Assembly: GCA_024206195.1 (NCBI GenBank)
Contig: JAAGZO010000966.1
Span: forward strand, 1-64,000
DNA length: 64,000 nt
Direction of reading: 5' to 3'
Source: a bacterium
Lineage (GTDB): Archaea > Nanoarchaeota > Nanoarchaeia > Woesearchaeales > UBA10216
Shown: positions 8,729 through 16,461 of the stretch, in pieces
How positions within the stretch are numbered: the first letter of the stretch is position 1
How the letters are laid out: every line of letters begins with the position of its first letter
Notes under the pieces: generated by a model
Told to the model about the DNA's origin: nothing
Databases searched by the model: none
The model's input: the letters and a program-made list of their open reading frames with translations, nothing else
Translations under genes and position numbers: made by a program

Positions 8729-8742
8729 TTAACTCAAACTAA

Positions 8743-8793
8743 AAACCCTGCTGTATGCTACTGTTGTATTGATGGTAGTATATAGTAGGGTTT
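8743..8793 (+). promoter_or_regulatory. 19-bp hairpin with G-U pairs abutting a start codon
   Basis: AAACCCTGCTGTATGCTAC pairs with the arm ending GTAGGGTTT at 8793; three pairs are G-U. No T-tract follows. ATG 8805 comes 11 nt after the stem and has no SD. Confidence 0.65.
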
Positions 8794-8804
8794 ACTTACA
8801 TATT

Positions 8805-10004
8805 ATGGCTAAAAATGACAGCCAAAAAGGAAAATCCAGAACAAAAACTGGTAACAACGATAAAAACGGTGGTTCTAAGAGCCACACGAAAAAATCGGCC
8901 ATAGAGGTCGAATTGCATGATATAGCAATCCCATCTGGGAATTGCCGTGTATCCGACGGGGATATCCCCGGTTTAGTAGCGTACCTAGGCCAGGACAAGG
9001 CCGTGGGATCTGATGTTGTCCTGGAGCTGGCGTCAGCTGGAAATTCCGTGCGGACTGCTGGGGATGCTCGGAAGAGGTTTGATGAGCTGCGCGCGGAGAA
9101 GGGGCAGGTAATAAAGAAGGCCCCAAAGAAAGCGACGGAACCAAAGACTTTTATAAAGTCCTTCGTCGTAAACAACGGTGTTATCACCGTTGATGGTGAT
9201 GTAGGTTCGAAAAAGTGGCACATAGTGCCAGCAACGCAGGAGTTGCTTCGGACAGCAGGAGATGGCCAGTACATTTTCAATTGCATCGTTGTCGGCGGCA
9301 AGTTGGATCTTGCCACTGATGATGAAAAACGCCAGCTGAAGTACGCTGGTATTCAGGTAAATGAAACAGCTGTAGCTACTATCAGCACAGCAAAAGCCGA
9401 GGTTGTTCTCGGTACTAAAAGAATGGAAAAGCTCGTAGCGTCAAATGAAGACGCGCGAGTCGCCCCGTTTGTGAAAGAGTTCGCGGTAAAGTTCGCGGAT
9501 GCCGCTGAGTTGGCTATGGAAAAAGTCAACGATCTGCTTGCAAAGGCAGACGTAGAAATCAATAGACTGGCTGATTCGGATGCTGCTGCCAAGCGCGACT
9601 TGCTCAAATCCGAGGTAGAGAAAGCTGCCGGGATTCTCGAAGCCGCAGGTAGTGGAGCTCCGGTTCGGACGGAGGAAGCCAGACTCGAAAGAGTTCGTAT
9701 TTATTACGACGAACTGTCAGCAAAGGAAGCGGCATTGCGAACCGCTTTCGAGGGTGACTTAGATTTAGCGAAGGATTTCTTAAAGGAAATCGCCCTCAAA
9801 AAGGCTAATGAACTGGCCAACTGGAAGTCGGTGGTTGTAGCCGTCGGCGAGGAAATAAACGCTAAAAAAGTCCAGGTAGCAGAACTGGACAAAGAGGTTT
9901 CTTATGTGGAGTTTGTCTCCACAGTCGTGAAAGTCGAAGTTGACTCGTTTAACGAGGAATTCGATAAATTTACCGGTCTCTGCGAAATGTTAGAGATCGT
10001 TTAA
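8805..10004 (+). CDS. Long helical Lys/Ala/Glu-rich protein
   Basis: 399 residues from ATG 8805. Residues about 1-30 are Lys/Ser/Asn-rich; about 200-399 are mostly Ala/Glu/Lys helix. Codon use is visibly richer in G+C than in the rest of the window, as in the next gene, which suggests strong expression or a different origin. No SD; the gene follows a hairpin. It may be a structural or scaffold-like protein, but nothing shows this directly. Confidence 0.75.
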   Translation: MAKNDSQKGKSRTKTGNNDKNGGSKSHTKKSAIEVELHDIAIPSGNCRVSDGDIPGLVAYLGQDKAVGSDVVLELASAGNSVRTAGDARKRFDELRAEKGQVIKKAPKKATEPKTFIKSFVVNNGVITVDGDVGSKKWHIVPATQELLRTAGDGQYIFNCIVVGGKLDLATDDEKRQLKYAGIQVNETAVATISTAKAEVVLGTKRMEKLVASNEDARVAPFVKEFAVKFADAAELAMEKVNDLLAKADVEINRLADSDAAAKRDLLKSEVEKAAGILEAAGSGAPVRTEEARLERVRIYYDELSAKEAALRTAFEGDLDLAKDFLKEIALKKANELANWKSVVVAVGEEINAKKVQVAELDKEVSYVEFVSTVVKVEVDSFNEEFDKFTGLCEMLEIV

Positions 10005-10016
10005 CTAACCTTAACG

Positions 10017-10068
10017 GAGTTGCTGCTGTAGTATGCAGATGTAGTCATCCGTGCTGCAGCAGTAGCTC
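10017..10068 (+). promoter_or_regulatory. 19-bp hairpin with five G-U pairs abutting a start codon
   Basis: The arms 10017-10035 and 10050-10068 pair without a gap around a 14-nt loop. ATG 10081 follows after 12 nt without an SD. Confidence 0.65.
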
Positions 10069-10080
10069 TTTAATACCATT

Positions 10081-11517
10081 ATGCAAAACAGAATGAACTT
10101 GTCGTCGAGAGAGTGGGGAAGATTAGAAGTTATGGACTTCCTCGCACAAAACGATCAGGCGTATGTATTAACGCCTGGTCAAATTGATAGGGCAATAGTT
10201 GCCAAAAATATAGCTGAGGTTATCTTAGCTGTAGGTGATAAGGCTATTGCAGAGAGTCTTTTCTACTTTAGTGGAAATGATTCGAAAGGCGGGTCTAAGC
10301 CTGCCAATAGCCGGAATCGGAGGACACAGAAGGAGACTACACCTTCAGCTGGTGCAGGGACAGTGGCAACTTCCCCGAGGAAGAAGGCTGTTAGAGCCCT
10401 CAACGGTAAGAAGATGACCCTTGAGTTCGTTAAGAATGACGGGGAGGGGCAAAGCCACGTTGTCTGTGTGGTTAAGCTCCCCACGAAGCACGATTATCTG
10501 GTGTACCCCGACAACAGGTACAACGTGGAAATGGCGGAACCCGGTACGTACACCGGATGGGTGGAGAATACCCAAAATAAGAAAATAGGGTGGTTCCACC
10601 TGAAAGAGGAAACACTGGCGAAGCCGCGCAAAGCTGAGTCGAAAGCCGACCAGAATCGGCAGAGACAGGACCGGAAGCGCGAAAGTGCAACCTCAGCCGT
10701 GCTGACAAGAAATGTCGCCAAGAAGCTGGGCGGTACAGGAACGCGTTCCCAGAAGCCTGTACGGGGCGTCGTAAAGCCTATAACAAAGGCGCCGGCGAAG
10801 AAATTATCGGAAAAAGATATGTCTTTCCTGTTAGAAGTAACTGGAAAGATTTCTGAAACCGAAATTTATGAAAATAAGTTAGTAGAGGAAATTACTCAAA
10901 ACGGGAGTGATTCTCTCTACGACGAATTAGCAACGGAAATTCTCGATATGAGAACAGTGCTGCTGGGCGAGAATCGATTTCGTTCGGTACTGAAGGGCTG
11001 TGTGGAGTATTCCACTAATCTTGTGGAGAGAATCCGCCGAGCAGATTATTCCGGTAACGCCGGAAAGCTCTTTGAGAAATCGGTGGCGCTGCACGCCCAA
11101 CTTAGAGAGAATTTGAAATCTGTTAGAGATGCAAACGGATTGAAAAAGGCTACTCTGTTACAGGAGTTAGGAAACTGTGACAAAGAAGTTAAAAAGGATG
11201 AAATCCGGCAGCGGTTAGGAATGCCGTCTCTGACAAGATCCGTTGGGGGAAGGAGCATTGTCGGAGCTGAAAACTACCGAACCGCACTGGAAGAAGCTTT
11301 GGAAGCACTTCCGAATAATGTGGAAGATAGTCTCCGGAAGTTGTCTTTAAAGGCAATTGAGGCGATTGGTAAGATCGAACTCCAAGCAACCCGATTCCAA
11401 GAGGAAGGGGAAAAGCTCGAGAGAGAGCTCGTAGCTTACAAAAGAGTTTTCAGTGTGGTGTACCCACATTTGGAAACTACAGATGAGTTGGTAGCGCCGC
11501 TATCAGCTTTGATATAG
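10081..11517 (+). CDS. Hypothetical protein, paralogue of the 13460 gene
   Basis: 478 residues. N-terminal block with LTPGQIDRAIVAKNI and ESLFYFSG matches LTPKQIDDVVNSVNI and NELFYYSKG of the protein at 13460; a second shared block reads LEFVKNDGEGQSH versus LTFVKNTGGGESP. The middle (residues 190-260) is basic and low-complexity; the C-terminal half is coiled-coil helix. The N-terminal block could be a helix-hairpin-helix-like domain. Function unknown. Confidence 0.75.
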   Translation: MQNRMNLSSREWGRLEVMDFLAQNDQAYVLTPGQIDRAIVAKNIAEVILAVGDKAIAESLFYFSGNDSKGGSKPANSRNRRTQKETTPSAGAGTVATSPRKKAVRALNGKKMTLEFVKNDGEGQSHVVCVVKLPTKHDYLVYPDNRYNVEMAEPGTYTGWVENTQNKKIGWFHLKEETLAKPRKAESKADQNRQRQDRKRESATSAVLTRNVAKKLGGTGTRSQKPVRGVVKPITKAPAKKLSEKDMSFLLEVTGKISETEIYENKLVEEITQNGSDSLYDELATEILDMRTVLLGENRFRSVLKGCVEYSTNLVERIRRADYSGNAGKLFEKSVALHAQLRENLKSVRDANGLKKATLLQELGNCDKEVKKDEIRQRLGMPSLTRSVGGRSIVGAENYRTALEEALEALPNNVEDSLRKLSLKAIEAIGKIELQATRFQEEGEKLERELVAYKRVFSVVYPHLETTDELVAPLSALI

Positions 11518-11531
11518 TAAACAAGACAGGA

Positions 11532-11559
11532 GGACCTAGGTATGTCCTTAAACTGCCTA
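11532..11559 (+). promoter_or_regulatory. H-type pseudoknot, copy 1
   Basis: Stem 1 GGAC (11532-11535) with GTCC (11544-11547); stem 2 TAGG (11537-11540) with CCTA (11556-11559); the loop crossing stem 2 is TTAAACTG. Two related copies at 12433 and 13332 keep this loop while changing the paired bases. It heads a hairpin-rich leader running to 11774. Confidence 0.65.
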
Positions 11560-11579
11560 TTTGATGTAGGAGGTAGTTT

Positions 11580-11624
11580 ATGATACTAAACGCAAGTTTT
11601 AGTGATATGGCAGCTTATTGCTGA
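11580..11624 (+). CDS. 14-codon leader peptide frame
   Basis: ATG follows AGGAGGT by 5 nt and the frame codes MILNASFSDMAAYC before TGA. It lies 20 nt after pseudoknot copy 1. Possibly a regulatory upstream frame; too short to be sure. Confidence 0.35.
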   Translation: MILNASFSDMAAYC

Positions 11625-11701
11625 GAGTAGATCACTACATACGGCGGCTCCTTTAGTATTGTAAGCTACTAACAAAAGAAACTTCTATGTAGTAAAGGTA
11701 A

Positions 11702-11774
11702 TATAAAGTGCAAATGTTATGCTGTGTGTTGTACTTTATTGAATAACTATAATAGCTTTCATCTGCACTTTATA
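11702..11774 (+). promoter_or_regulatory. Long-loop hairpin before the 11783 gene
   Basis: TATAAAGTGCA at 11702-11712 pairs perfectly with TGCACTTTATA at 11764-11774. The next ATG (11783) follows after 8 nt with no SD. Confidence 0.6.
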
Positions 11775-11782
11775 TAAAAATA

Positions 11783-12427
11783 ATGATAATAAAAACTATA
11801 CAACCGTCGGTTGCATGTAGGGGTGGGTATACCTGTGACCCTAAAAAGTCTGGTATTCTCGAGGAGAACAGCGAGCAGATTTGCATTGCTTATCAATGGT
11901 TGTCTGCAAAGATGATAAGTAAAATTGGCGTAGGTAGTGAGTCTAAATACCCACTGTTTGGGTGGTTTAGGTATGGCGGGACTACGTCTATTAGGAGACA
12001 ATTGAGTACTATGCGGTATACCTGGACCAGGTCCCACATAAAGGAATTAAAAGAAAGGGGCATTGGTAGTAGGAGTAGACATGCCCTTCTTACTATAAGG
12101 AAAAAAGAAGAGGAAGTCTTGTTGGTAGACAGTATAGGCTGGTTTTATGTTTATACTAATCAGTACCTTCCCATTGATGAATCTGATGCGTTAGAACACG
12201 CAAGTAAATTTGGGGATGGTACGACATTTTCGGAGGAATATGTTGAGGCATACAGAAATCCCAACTACAGGGAAGAAATAGTCAAAAGTTGGGATAGGTG
12301 TCTCGATCTGACTCTCCAGAGTGATTACTTTTCTGAAAGCGGTCTCAGGAAAAGTATTCAGGCTGCATTCTGGGGAATAGAAAGGCGGGATATAATATCC
12401 TGCGAAGTATTGCCGTTGAGTCGGTAA
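11783..12427 (+). CDS. Hypothetical protein
   Basis: 214 residues. Basic in the middle (RSHIKELKERGIGSRSRH), aromatic-rich elsewhere. No domain recognised. It stands alone between two structured leaders. Confidence 0.6.
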   Translation: MIIKTIQPSVACRGGYTCDPKKSGILEENSEQICIAYQWLSAKMISKIGVGSESKYPLFGWFRYGGTTSIRRQLSTMRYTWTRSHIKELKERGIGSRSRHALLTIRKKEEEVLLVDSIGWFYVYTNQYLPIDESDALEHASKFGDGTTFSEEYVEAYRNPNYREEIVKSWDRCLDLTLQSDYFSESGLRKSIQAAFWGIERRDIISCEVLPLSR

Positions 12428-12432
12428 TTCTT

Positions 12433-12460
12433 GGCCCCGGGTACGGCCTTAAACTGCCTG
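12433..12460 (+). promoter_or_regulatory. H-type pseudoknot, copy 2
   Basis: Stem 1 GGCC with GGCC (12433-12436, 12445-12448); stem 2 CGGG (12438-12441) with CCTG (12457-12460); conserved loop TTAAACTG at 12449-12456. Relative to copy 1 the paired bases change together, which supports a real RNA structure. Confidence 0.65.
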
Positions 12461-12790
12461 ATTTTAATATCATGTAATATGGAGGTGTTGTTTGTGTTAT
12501 ATATAAGAGCTCCACCGTTTGGGCCCGGCCTGCTGCGTGCCGTTCTTTAGGAAGATATGTCTTCTATTAAGTATGCGAAGTTGCGCAAAACGCATGACAA
12601 GTAGTGTACTTAGGATGGGATCTAGGAAAAGCAGGGTAGTACCTTGAAATAGGTACTGTTGTATTTACCTAAAAAACCCTTACTGATCTAGTGTAAGGTT
12701 ACGCAACCTGTGCGTATAAATACAGGAGGTACTTTTTAGCAACTTACAATAAGTTCCTATCAAACTACTTTGTAGAAAGCTAAGGATGTT
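12461..12790 (+). ncRNA. Hairpin-rich non-coding stretch after pseudoknot 2
   Basis: No good gene. Perfect hairpins include AGTACCT 12638-12644 with AGGTACT 12651-12657, CCTTAC 12678-12683 with GTAAGG 12693-12698, GGTT-acgc-AACC just after, and AACTTA 12741-12746 with TAAGTT 12750-12755. Two tiny frames are present: an 18-codon GTG frame after GGAGG near 12495 and a 15-codon ATG frame near 12557. Either a long leader or a small structured RNA. Confidence 0.45.
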
Positions 12791-12863
12791 TGTTCGTACA
12801 CAACGAACCCCCCCCCAGTTTGCCCTCTCTGGTAAACCAAAAGAGGTAAATGAAAAAGGAGAT

Positions 12864-12892
12864 GAGGTAGTCGTGATTTACACGACTACCTC
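12864..12892 (+). promoter_or_regulatory. Perfect 12-bp hairpin before the 12901 gene
   Basis: GAGGTAGTCGTG pairs with CACGACTACCTC around a 5-nt loop; ATG 12901 follows after 8 nt of A/T sequence without an SD. Confidence 0.7.
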
Positions 12893-12900
12893 TTTATTAT

Positions 12901-13167
12901 ATGATCAACCAGAAAAAAGCAGCGAGGCCTACCGGATATGCAGTAGCGTACTGCAGGCTTCACGAAATATTGGATGGTTACTCCACTTTCCATGAGAGGA
13001 AAGCTGCTAGAAAAGAGTTCTTTTTTAAGTGGATTTACGGGTGGAAATTAGAGAATTGTAGTTGTTGCAGTGGTTCTGGCCGTTATGCTGCTACTGAGTG
13101 TAGTTGGTGTAACGGTACAGGCAAAGAGTGGCACAAGCCGCAGGAACAAGGAGAAAATAATGTGTAA
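12901..13167 (+). CDS. Small protein with DnaJ-type CxxCxGxG zinc motifs
   Basis: 88 residues. CSCCSGSG and CSWCNGTG near residues 52-76 form a pair of CxxCxGxG motifs as in the central zinc domain of DnaJ, which uses four such motifs; here only two remain, enough for one zinc. No J-domain is present. Its likely role is binding an unfolded or partner protein, by family analogy only. Confidence 0.6.
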   Translation: MINQKKAARPTGYAVAYCRLHEILDGYSTFHERKAARKEFFFKWIYGWKLENCSCCSGSGRYAATECSWCNGTGKEWHKPQEQGENNV

Positions 13168-13331
13168 TAAGAAAGTTCAAACGGTTCCGGTATGTGCGTG
13201 AAATTTCGCAGTACACTATGACTCACAAAACAGTCCTTAGAACGCGTTGAATTTTTCAACTAATACTTAGGTATAGGTTGGGAAAGTAAAGCAGTCTTTG
13301 GGCTATTTTTTTGAGTGAAGTACTGCCACTT

Positions 13332-13359
13332 AGCCCTGGATACGGCCTAAAACTGTCCG
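13332..13359 (+). promoter_or_regulatory. H-type pseudoknot, copy 3
   Basis: Stem 1 GCC (13333-13335) with GGC (13344-13346); stem 2 TGGA (13337-13340) with TCCG (13356-13359); loop TAAAACTG. A third compensated version of the element at 11532 and 12433. Confidence 0.6.
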
Positions 13360-13374
13360 TGTTTCATTAACAGT

Positions 13375-13425
13375 GTGTAGTGTTCGTATGGTGGAATACT
13401 CTATTGATATGGATACTACACTTTT
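13375..13425 (+). terminator. 15-bp hairpin with T-run
   Basis: The arm from 13375 (GTGTAGT...TAT) pairs with ATATGGATACTACAC (13407-13421) with G-U pairs, followed by TTTT. It lies 35 nt before the ATG at 13460, so it may be an attenuator. Confidence 0.55.
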
Positions 13426-13459
13426 CATCTATACCATATAGGTATAAGAGGCATATAGA

Positions 13460-14782
13460 ATGAATAAGTTGGACTTAAACATTCGACCCGATAGTCTGCA
13501 AGTTGGAGACTTTTTAAGGTCTATCGGCAGGGATCACGTACTGACCCCAAAACAAATTGATGATGTCGTTAACTCCGTGAATATTTCTGGAGTTATTTCC
13601 AGTGTTGGCGGTAACGTTGCTCTGGTCAATGAGTTGTTTTACTACAGTAAGGGGGAAATCAGTAGTAAGGGAGTTGCTACTAATAGAAGTAGTAAAGCTC
13701 CAACGAATGTAAAGGCTATATCGAGACGCAAAGCTGTAGAGGAGCTTAACAATACTCGACGTACCCTTACATTTGTTAAAAATACCGGAGGCGGCGAAAG
13801 TCCTGTTTATCACAGGATGGAAGTTTCTTCGGGGCATACAGTTACTGTGTATCCCCACAAGCAGTATTGCGATAGGATGATGTCCCCTGGTGAGTACAGT
13901 GGGACAATAGTTGTTTACGGCAGTAAGAAAGTAGTTTTCTTTATTCCAGGCGGAGTTTCCTCGAGTAGACAGAAGATTGATCTGTGGGCTGCTACTCAAG
14001 ATGTTGGCCAATCTCGAAAGAAATCTACACAAGTTGCTGTAGAACCTACCGCTCTGGTTTTTAACCAGTCTGATGTTGATAATCTCAAGGGATACCTTGA
14101 TGAATTAGATGCCAGCTCAAAACAGGAATCTGCTTTACTAGAAGGGATAGTAAAGTACGGAGATGTGGATGAACTATACCAGGAGCTTGTGGAAGAAGTC
14201 CTGGAAAGTAGGGCATCCCTGCTTGATAAAGATGACTTGAAGTCATCTTTAAGTAGCGTAGTGAAGTTCTTTTTGCATAGTCAGAAGGAAGTAAAGAGCT
14301 CGGCTCTTCTACGAAATTCGGAAGCATCTCGGAAAAAAGCCAATTCCTTGAAAACTAGTATGGGGCTGCGTTTAGCCGAGCTGGAAGCGGAGAACGCGGA
14401 TTATGTAGATTCTCTTTATTTAATATTGGAAAAGATTCCAAGAGAGGTACAAAAAGACGAGAAGAGAGAGGCCGTAGGTATGCCTCTGTTTTCTTGCAGC
14501 ATAAATGACCAGCTGGTGGTTGGTGCTGCCAAGATTGGAGAGGTCATTAGCAACTTCTTGGAAGAGGAAGCTCCTCAGATACATGAGGAACAGGTTTCTT
14601 CTGTTCGTAAAAGTTATGAGGCCCAAATTGCGCTGGAAGAGGCCCAGGCAGCTCGATTCGAAAGTGAGTGGGACGAGCTGGAACAGCCTTATAGAAAGTG
14701 CGAAGATATATTGCGTAGGGTGGTTCCTTACGTTAAGGATAATTCTTGTGTAGCAGGCGCATTAACTATACTCGAATTATAA
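13460..14782 (+). CDS. Hypothetical protein, paralogue of the 10081 gene
   Basis: 440 residues. Same order as its paralogue: N-terminal LTPKQID helix block, RRKAVEELNNTRRTLTFVKN block, then a long Glu/Lys coiled-coil C-terminus. It opens MNKLDLNIRPD, similar to MKKLDLNCISEG of the 17435 protein, which suggests a three-member family. It lacks the basic low-complexity insert of the 10081 protein. Confidence 0.75.
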   Translation: MNKLDLNIRPDSLQVGDFLRSIGRDHVLTPKQIDDVVNSVNISGVISSVGGNVALVNELFYYSKGEISSKGVATNRSSKAPTNVKAISRRKAVEELNNTRRTLTFVKNTGGGESPVYHRMEVSSGHTVTVYPHKQYCDRMMSPGEYSGTIVVYGSKKVVFFIPGGVSSSRQKIDLWAATQDVGQSRKKSTQVAVEPTALVFNQSDVDNLKGYLDELDASSKQESALLEGIVKYGDVDELYQELVEEVLESRASLLDKDDLKSSLSSVVKFFLHSQKEVKSSALLRNSEASRKKANSLKTSMGLRLAELEAENADYVDSLYLILEKIPREVQKDEKREAVGMPLFSCSINDQLVVGAAKIGEVISNFLEEEAPQIHEEQVSSVRKSYEAQIALEEAQAARFESEWDELEQPYRKCEDILRRVVPYVKDNSCVAGALTILEL

Positions 14783-14789
14783 TAATTAT

Positions 14790-14821
14790 AGGGGAGGTGG
14801 TTATTACTATCTCCCCTTTTT
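14790..14821 (+). terminator. Intrinsic terminator
   Basis: AGGGGAGGTGGT (14790-14801) pairs with ACTATCTCCCCT (14806-14817), 12 bp including G-U, followed by T-run. The next gene's SD (GGAGG) lies directly after it. Confidence 0.75.
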
Positions 14822-14831
14822 GGAGGAAAAT

Positions 14832-15632
14832 ATGAGTACACAAATAGTTTGTGAACAGGTTGAAAGGCTGCTATTATCAGCTGTAGTACAAGAATATAAA
14901 CTCGATAGCCTATTTATCAGGTATTCCTGGGATCAGGTGTCGAGCGATTACCACGGTACGTTCTCTGCCGCTGGTAGTAGATACGACGAGGATTCTTGTA
15001 TTAGAGTCCAAATGGTAGGTAGATACAAAACCCATATTGGGGATACAGTAGGAACTGTGTATGTTAGGGGATCTAATAACGGAATAAACGTTAAGGGATC
15101 TTCGGAGACTCTATTTAAGAAGTTTACTGAGTGCCTACTCAGTGGGGGAGAGCCTAGGGTATACTACGCGAAGAAGGGGGTCTTCTCCTTGAATGGGAAA
15201 ACCGAAGTTGACTTTTCCCAGAAGTGCGAATTGGCGGAGTTTACAGAAATTATGCCCTTTGACTTTTACGTCAAGGGCGAGTGGAGGAATTACGAGAGGC
15301 AGGATACTTGGTATAAAAGGGGGATACCAAGTCCTGCTAAACTTGATTGCGGGAATTTATCACTTGGGGCTACGCCTGAGTTTATGGATGAGCTCCTCAG
15401 CGATATGCGGGTTATTGGTAGTAATCCCGCTGTTTTTGAAGGTCTTAATGCTAAAGGGAGTCAGTTTTTCTGGCTACTTGGTTGTAGGAAAGCAGACAAG
15501 GATTTGTGGGAACCAATTATTAAGAAGTACCGCGAAGTTACAGGGTTAGGTTTCACTCCGAAAAGGAGCCTACCCAGTAATATAGAATCAAGATTGGCCG
15601 TGGCTGACGGCAAAGTGCACTATCTCAGCTAA
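14832..15632 (+). CDS. Hypothetical protein
   Basis: 266 residues from ATG 14832, which has GGAGG 6 nt upstream; the in-frame TTG at 14820 precedes that SD. Beta-rich, with many Gly and aromatic residues. No recognised motif. Confidence 0.65.
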   Translation: MSTQIVCEQVERLLLSAVVQEYKLDSLFIRYSWDQVSSDYHGTFSAAGSRYDEDSCIRVQMVGRYKTHIGDTVGTVYVRGSNNGINVKGSSETLFKKFTECLLSGGEPRVYYAKKGVFSLNGKTEVDFSQKCELAEFTEIMPFDFYVKGEWRNYERQDTWYKRGIPSPAKLDCGNLSLGATPEFMDELLSDMRVIGSNPAVFEGLNAKGSQFFWLLGCRKADKDLWEPIIKKYREVTGLGFTPKRSLPSNIESRLAVADGKVHYLS

Positions 15633-15666
15633 AAAAGGGCTTCATTGATTAATGGAGCTAAGAAAG

Positions 15667-15694
15667 CAGCTTAAGGTCATTAGGCTGTTTTTAT
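15667..15694 (+). terminator. Intrinsic terminator
   Basis: CAGCTTAA pairs with TTAGGCTG (8 bp, one G-U), followed by TTTTTATT. Confidence 0.65.
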
Positions 15695-15751
15695 TGACTA
15701 TTGTGAGCTTGGTTAGTATACTACTACCCAGGCTCACGGAGGTAGTTTTAT

Positions 15752-16339
15752 ATGATAAACAGACTCAAAACAATGTTTTTTGTAATACCGCTGTTTGTTA
15801 TGGCTGTTTGTTCGAAGCCGGCAAGTACTTATTCGTTTGTTAGTGTAGAGGAGTATAAAAAAAGCGAAGTAAGTTACGAACTGTCTTCAGACGACTTTAA
15901 AAGAGCGGCAAAAAGATATGGGATTGGGAAATACCCTCATATCTTAGAAGCATTGTATTTTGTTGAAAGTAGTAATGGAAAACTTCTCGGGAAATATCGC
16001 ATAGGCGATGTTTTGGGTGAAAATTCCACCCAGAGGAAGTATTTCAATAAGATAAGAAATACTTGGGCACCGCACCTTAATCTGGATACGCGGTGCTCGT
16101 CCAGCGGGGCTATGGGTGTTATGCAGATAATGCCAGCTACATTCTTTGTCTATGCTCAAGATGGAGATGGGGACGGCATAAAAGACCCAATGAACCCACT
16201 GGACAGTTTAGCTACTGCAGCTTATTACTGCAGTAGGAGTTTTTACAGAAAGGGTAAGAGTGTAAAGGGCATGTTGATGGCTTACAACCGTGACAGGGCA
16301 TATGTAGCCAAAGTATTGCGCTTTGCTAAAAAGATATAA
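15752..16339 (+). CDS. Lytic transglycosylase (SLT type) with signal peptide
   Basis: 195 residues. An N-terminal hydrophobic segment (residues about 4-20) reads as a signal peptide; the protein would act on peptidoglycan outside the membrane or at release. The SLT signature is present: catalytic Glu in ALYFVESSNG (about residue 72), SSSGAMGVMQIMPATF (about 115-130) and AYNRD near the C-terminus. The family cleaves between MurNAc and GlcNAc leaving a 1,6-anhydro end. A calcium-loop-like DGDGDGIKD lies at about residues 137-145. It could serve lysis or entry. Confidence 0.85.
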   Translation: MINRLKTMFFVIPLFVMAVCSKPASTYSFVSVEEYKKSEVSYELSSDDFKRAAKRYGIGKYPHILEALYFVESSNGKLLGKYRIGDVLGENSTQRKYFNKIRNTWAPHLNLDTRCSSSGAMGVMQIMPATFFVYAQDGDGDGIKDPMNPLDSLATAAYYCSRSFYRKGKSVKGMLMAYNRDRAYVAKVLRFAKKI

Positions 16340-16357
16340 TCTTACCAATTTCAAGAG

Positions 16358-16394
16358 GGCACAGTCCTACTATATTAGGATTGTGCCTTTTTTT
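16358..16394 (+). terminator. Intrinsic terminator
   Basis: GGCACAGTCCTA pairs with TAGGATTGTGCC (12 bp, one G-U), followed by seven T. Confidence 0.85.
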
Positions 16395-16461
16395 CGGTTG
16401 ACCTACGGACAATTTACTATGAAAACCCCTGTATGTCAACTGTATTATAGGAGAAAAAAAT

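Noticed and set aside
8792..9892. Several minus-strand open frames opposite the 8805 and 10081 genes
   Set aside because: They are mirror images of GC-rich codons; Ser/Pro-rich with no SD and no domain.
12786..12995. A 69-codon frame with the nine-C tract
   Set aside because: It contains both arms of the 12-bp hairpin at 12864-12892 and overlaps the start of the better-supported zinc-motif gene at 12901.
15652..15843. A 63-codon hydrophobic frame
   Set aside because: It covers a terminator (15667-15694) and overlaps the lytic transglycosylase start in another frame.
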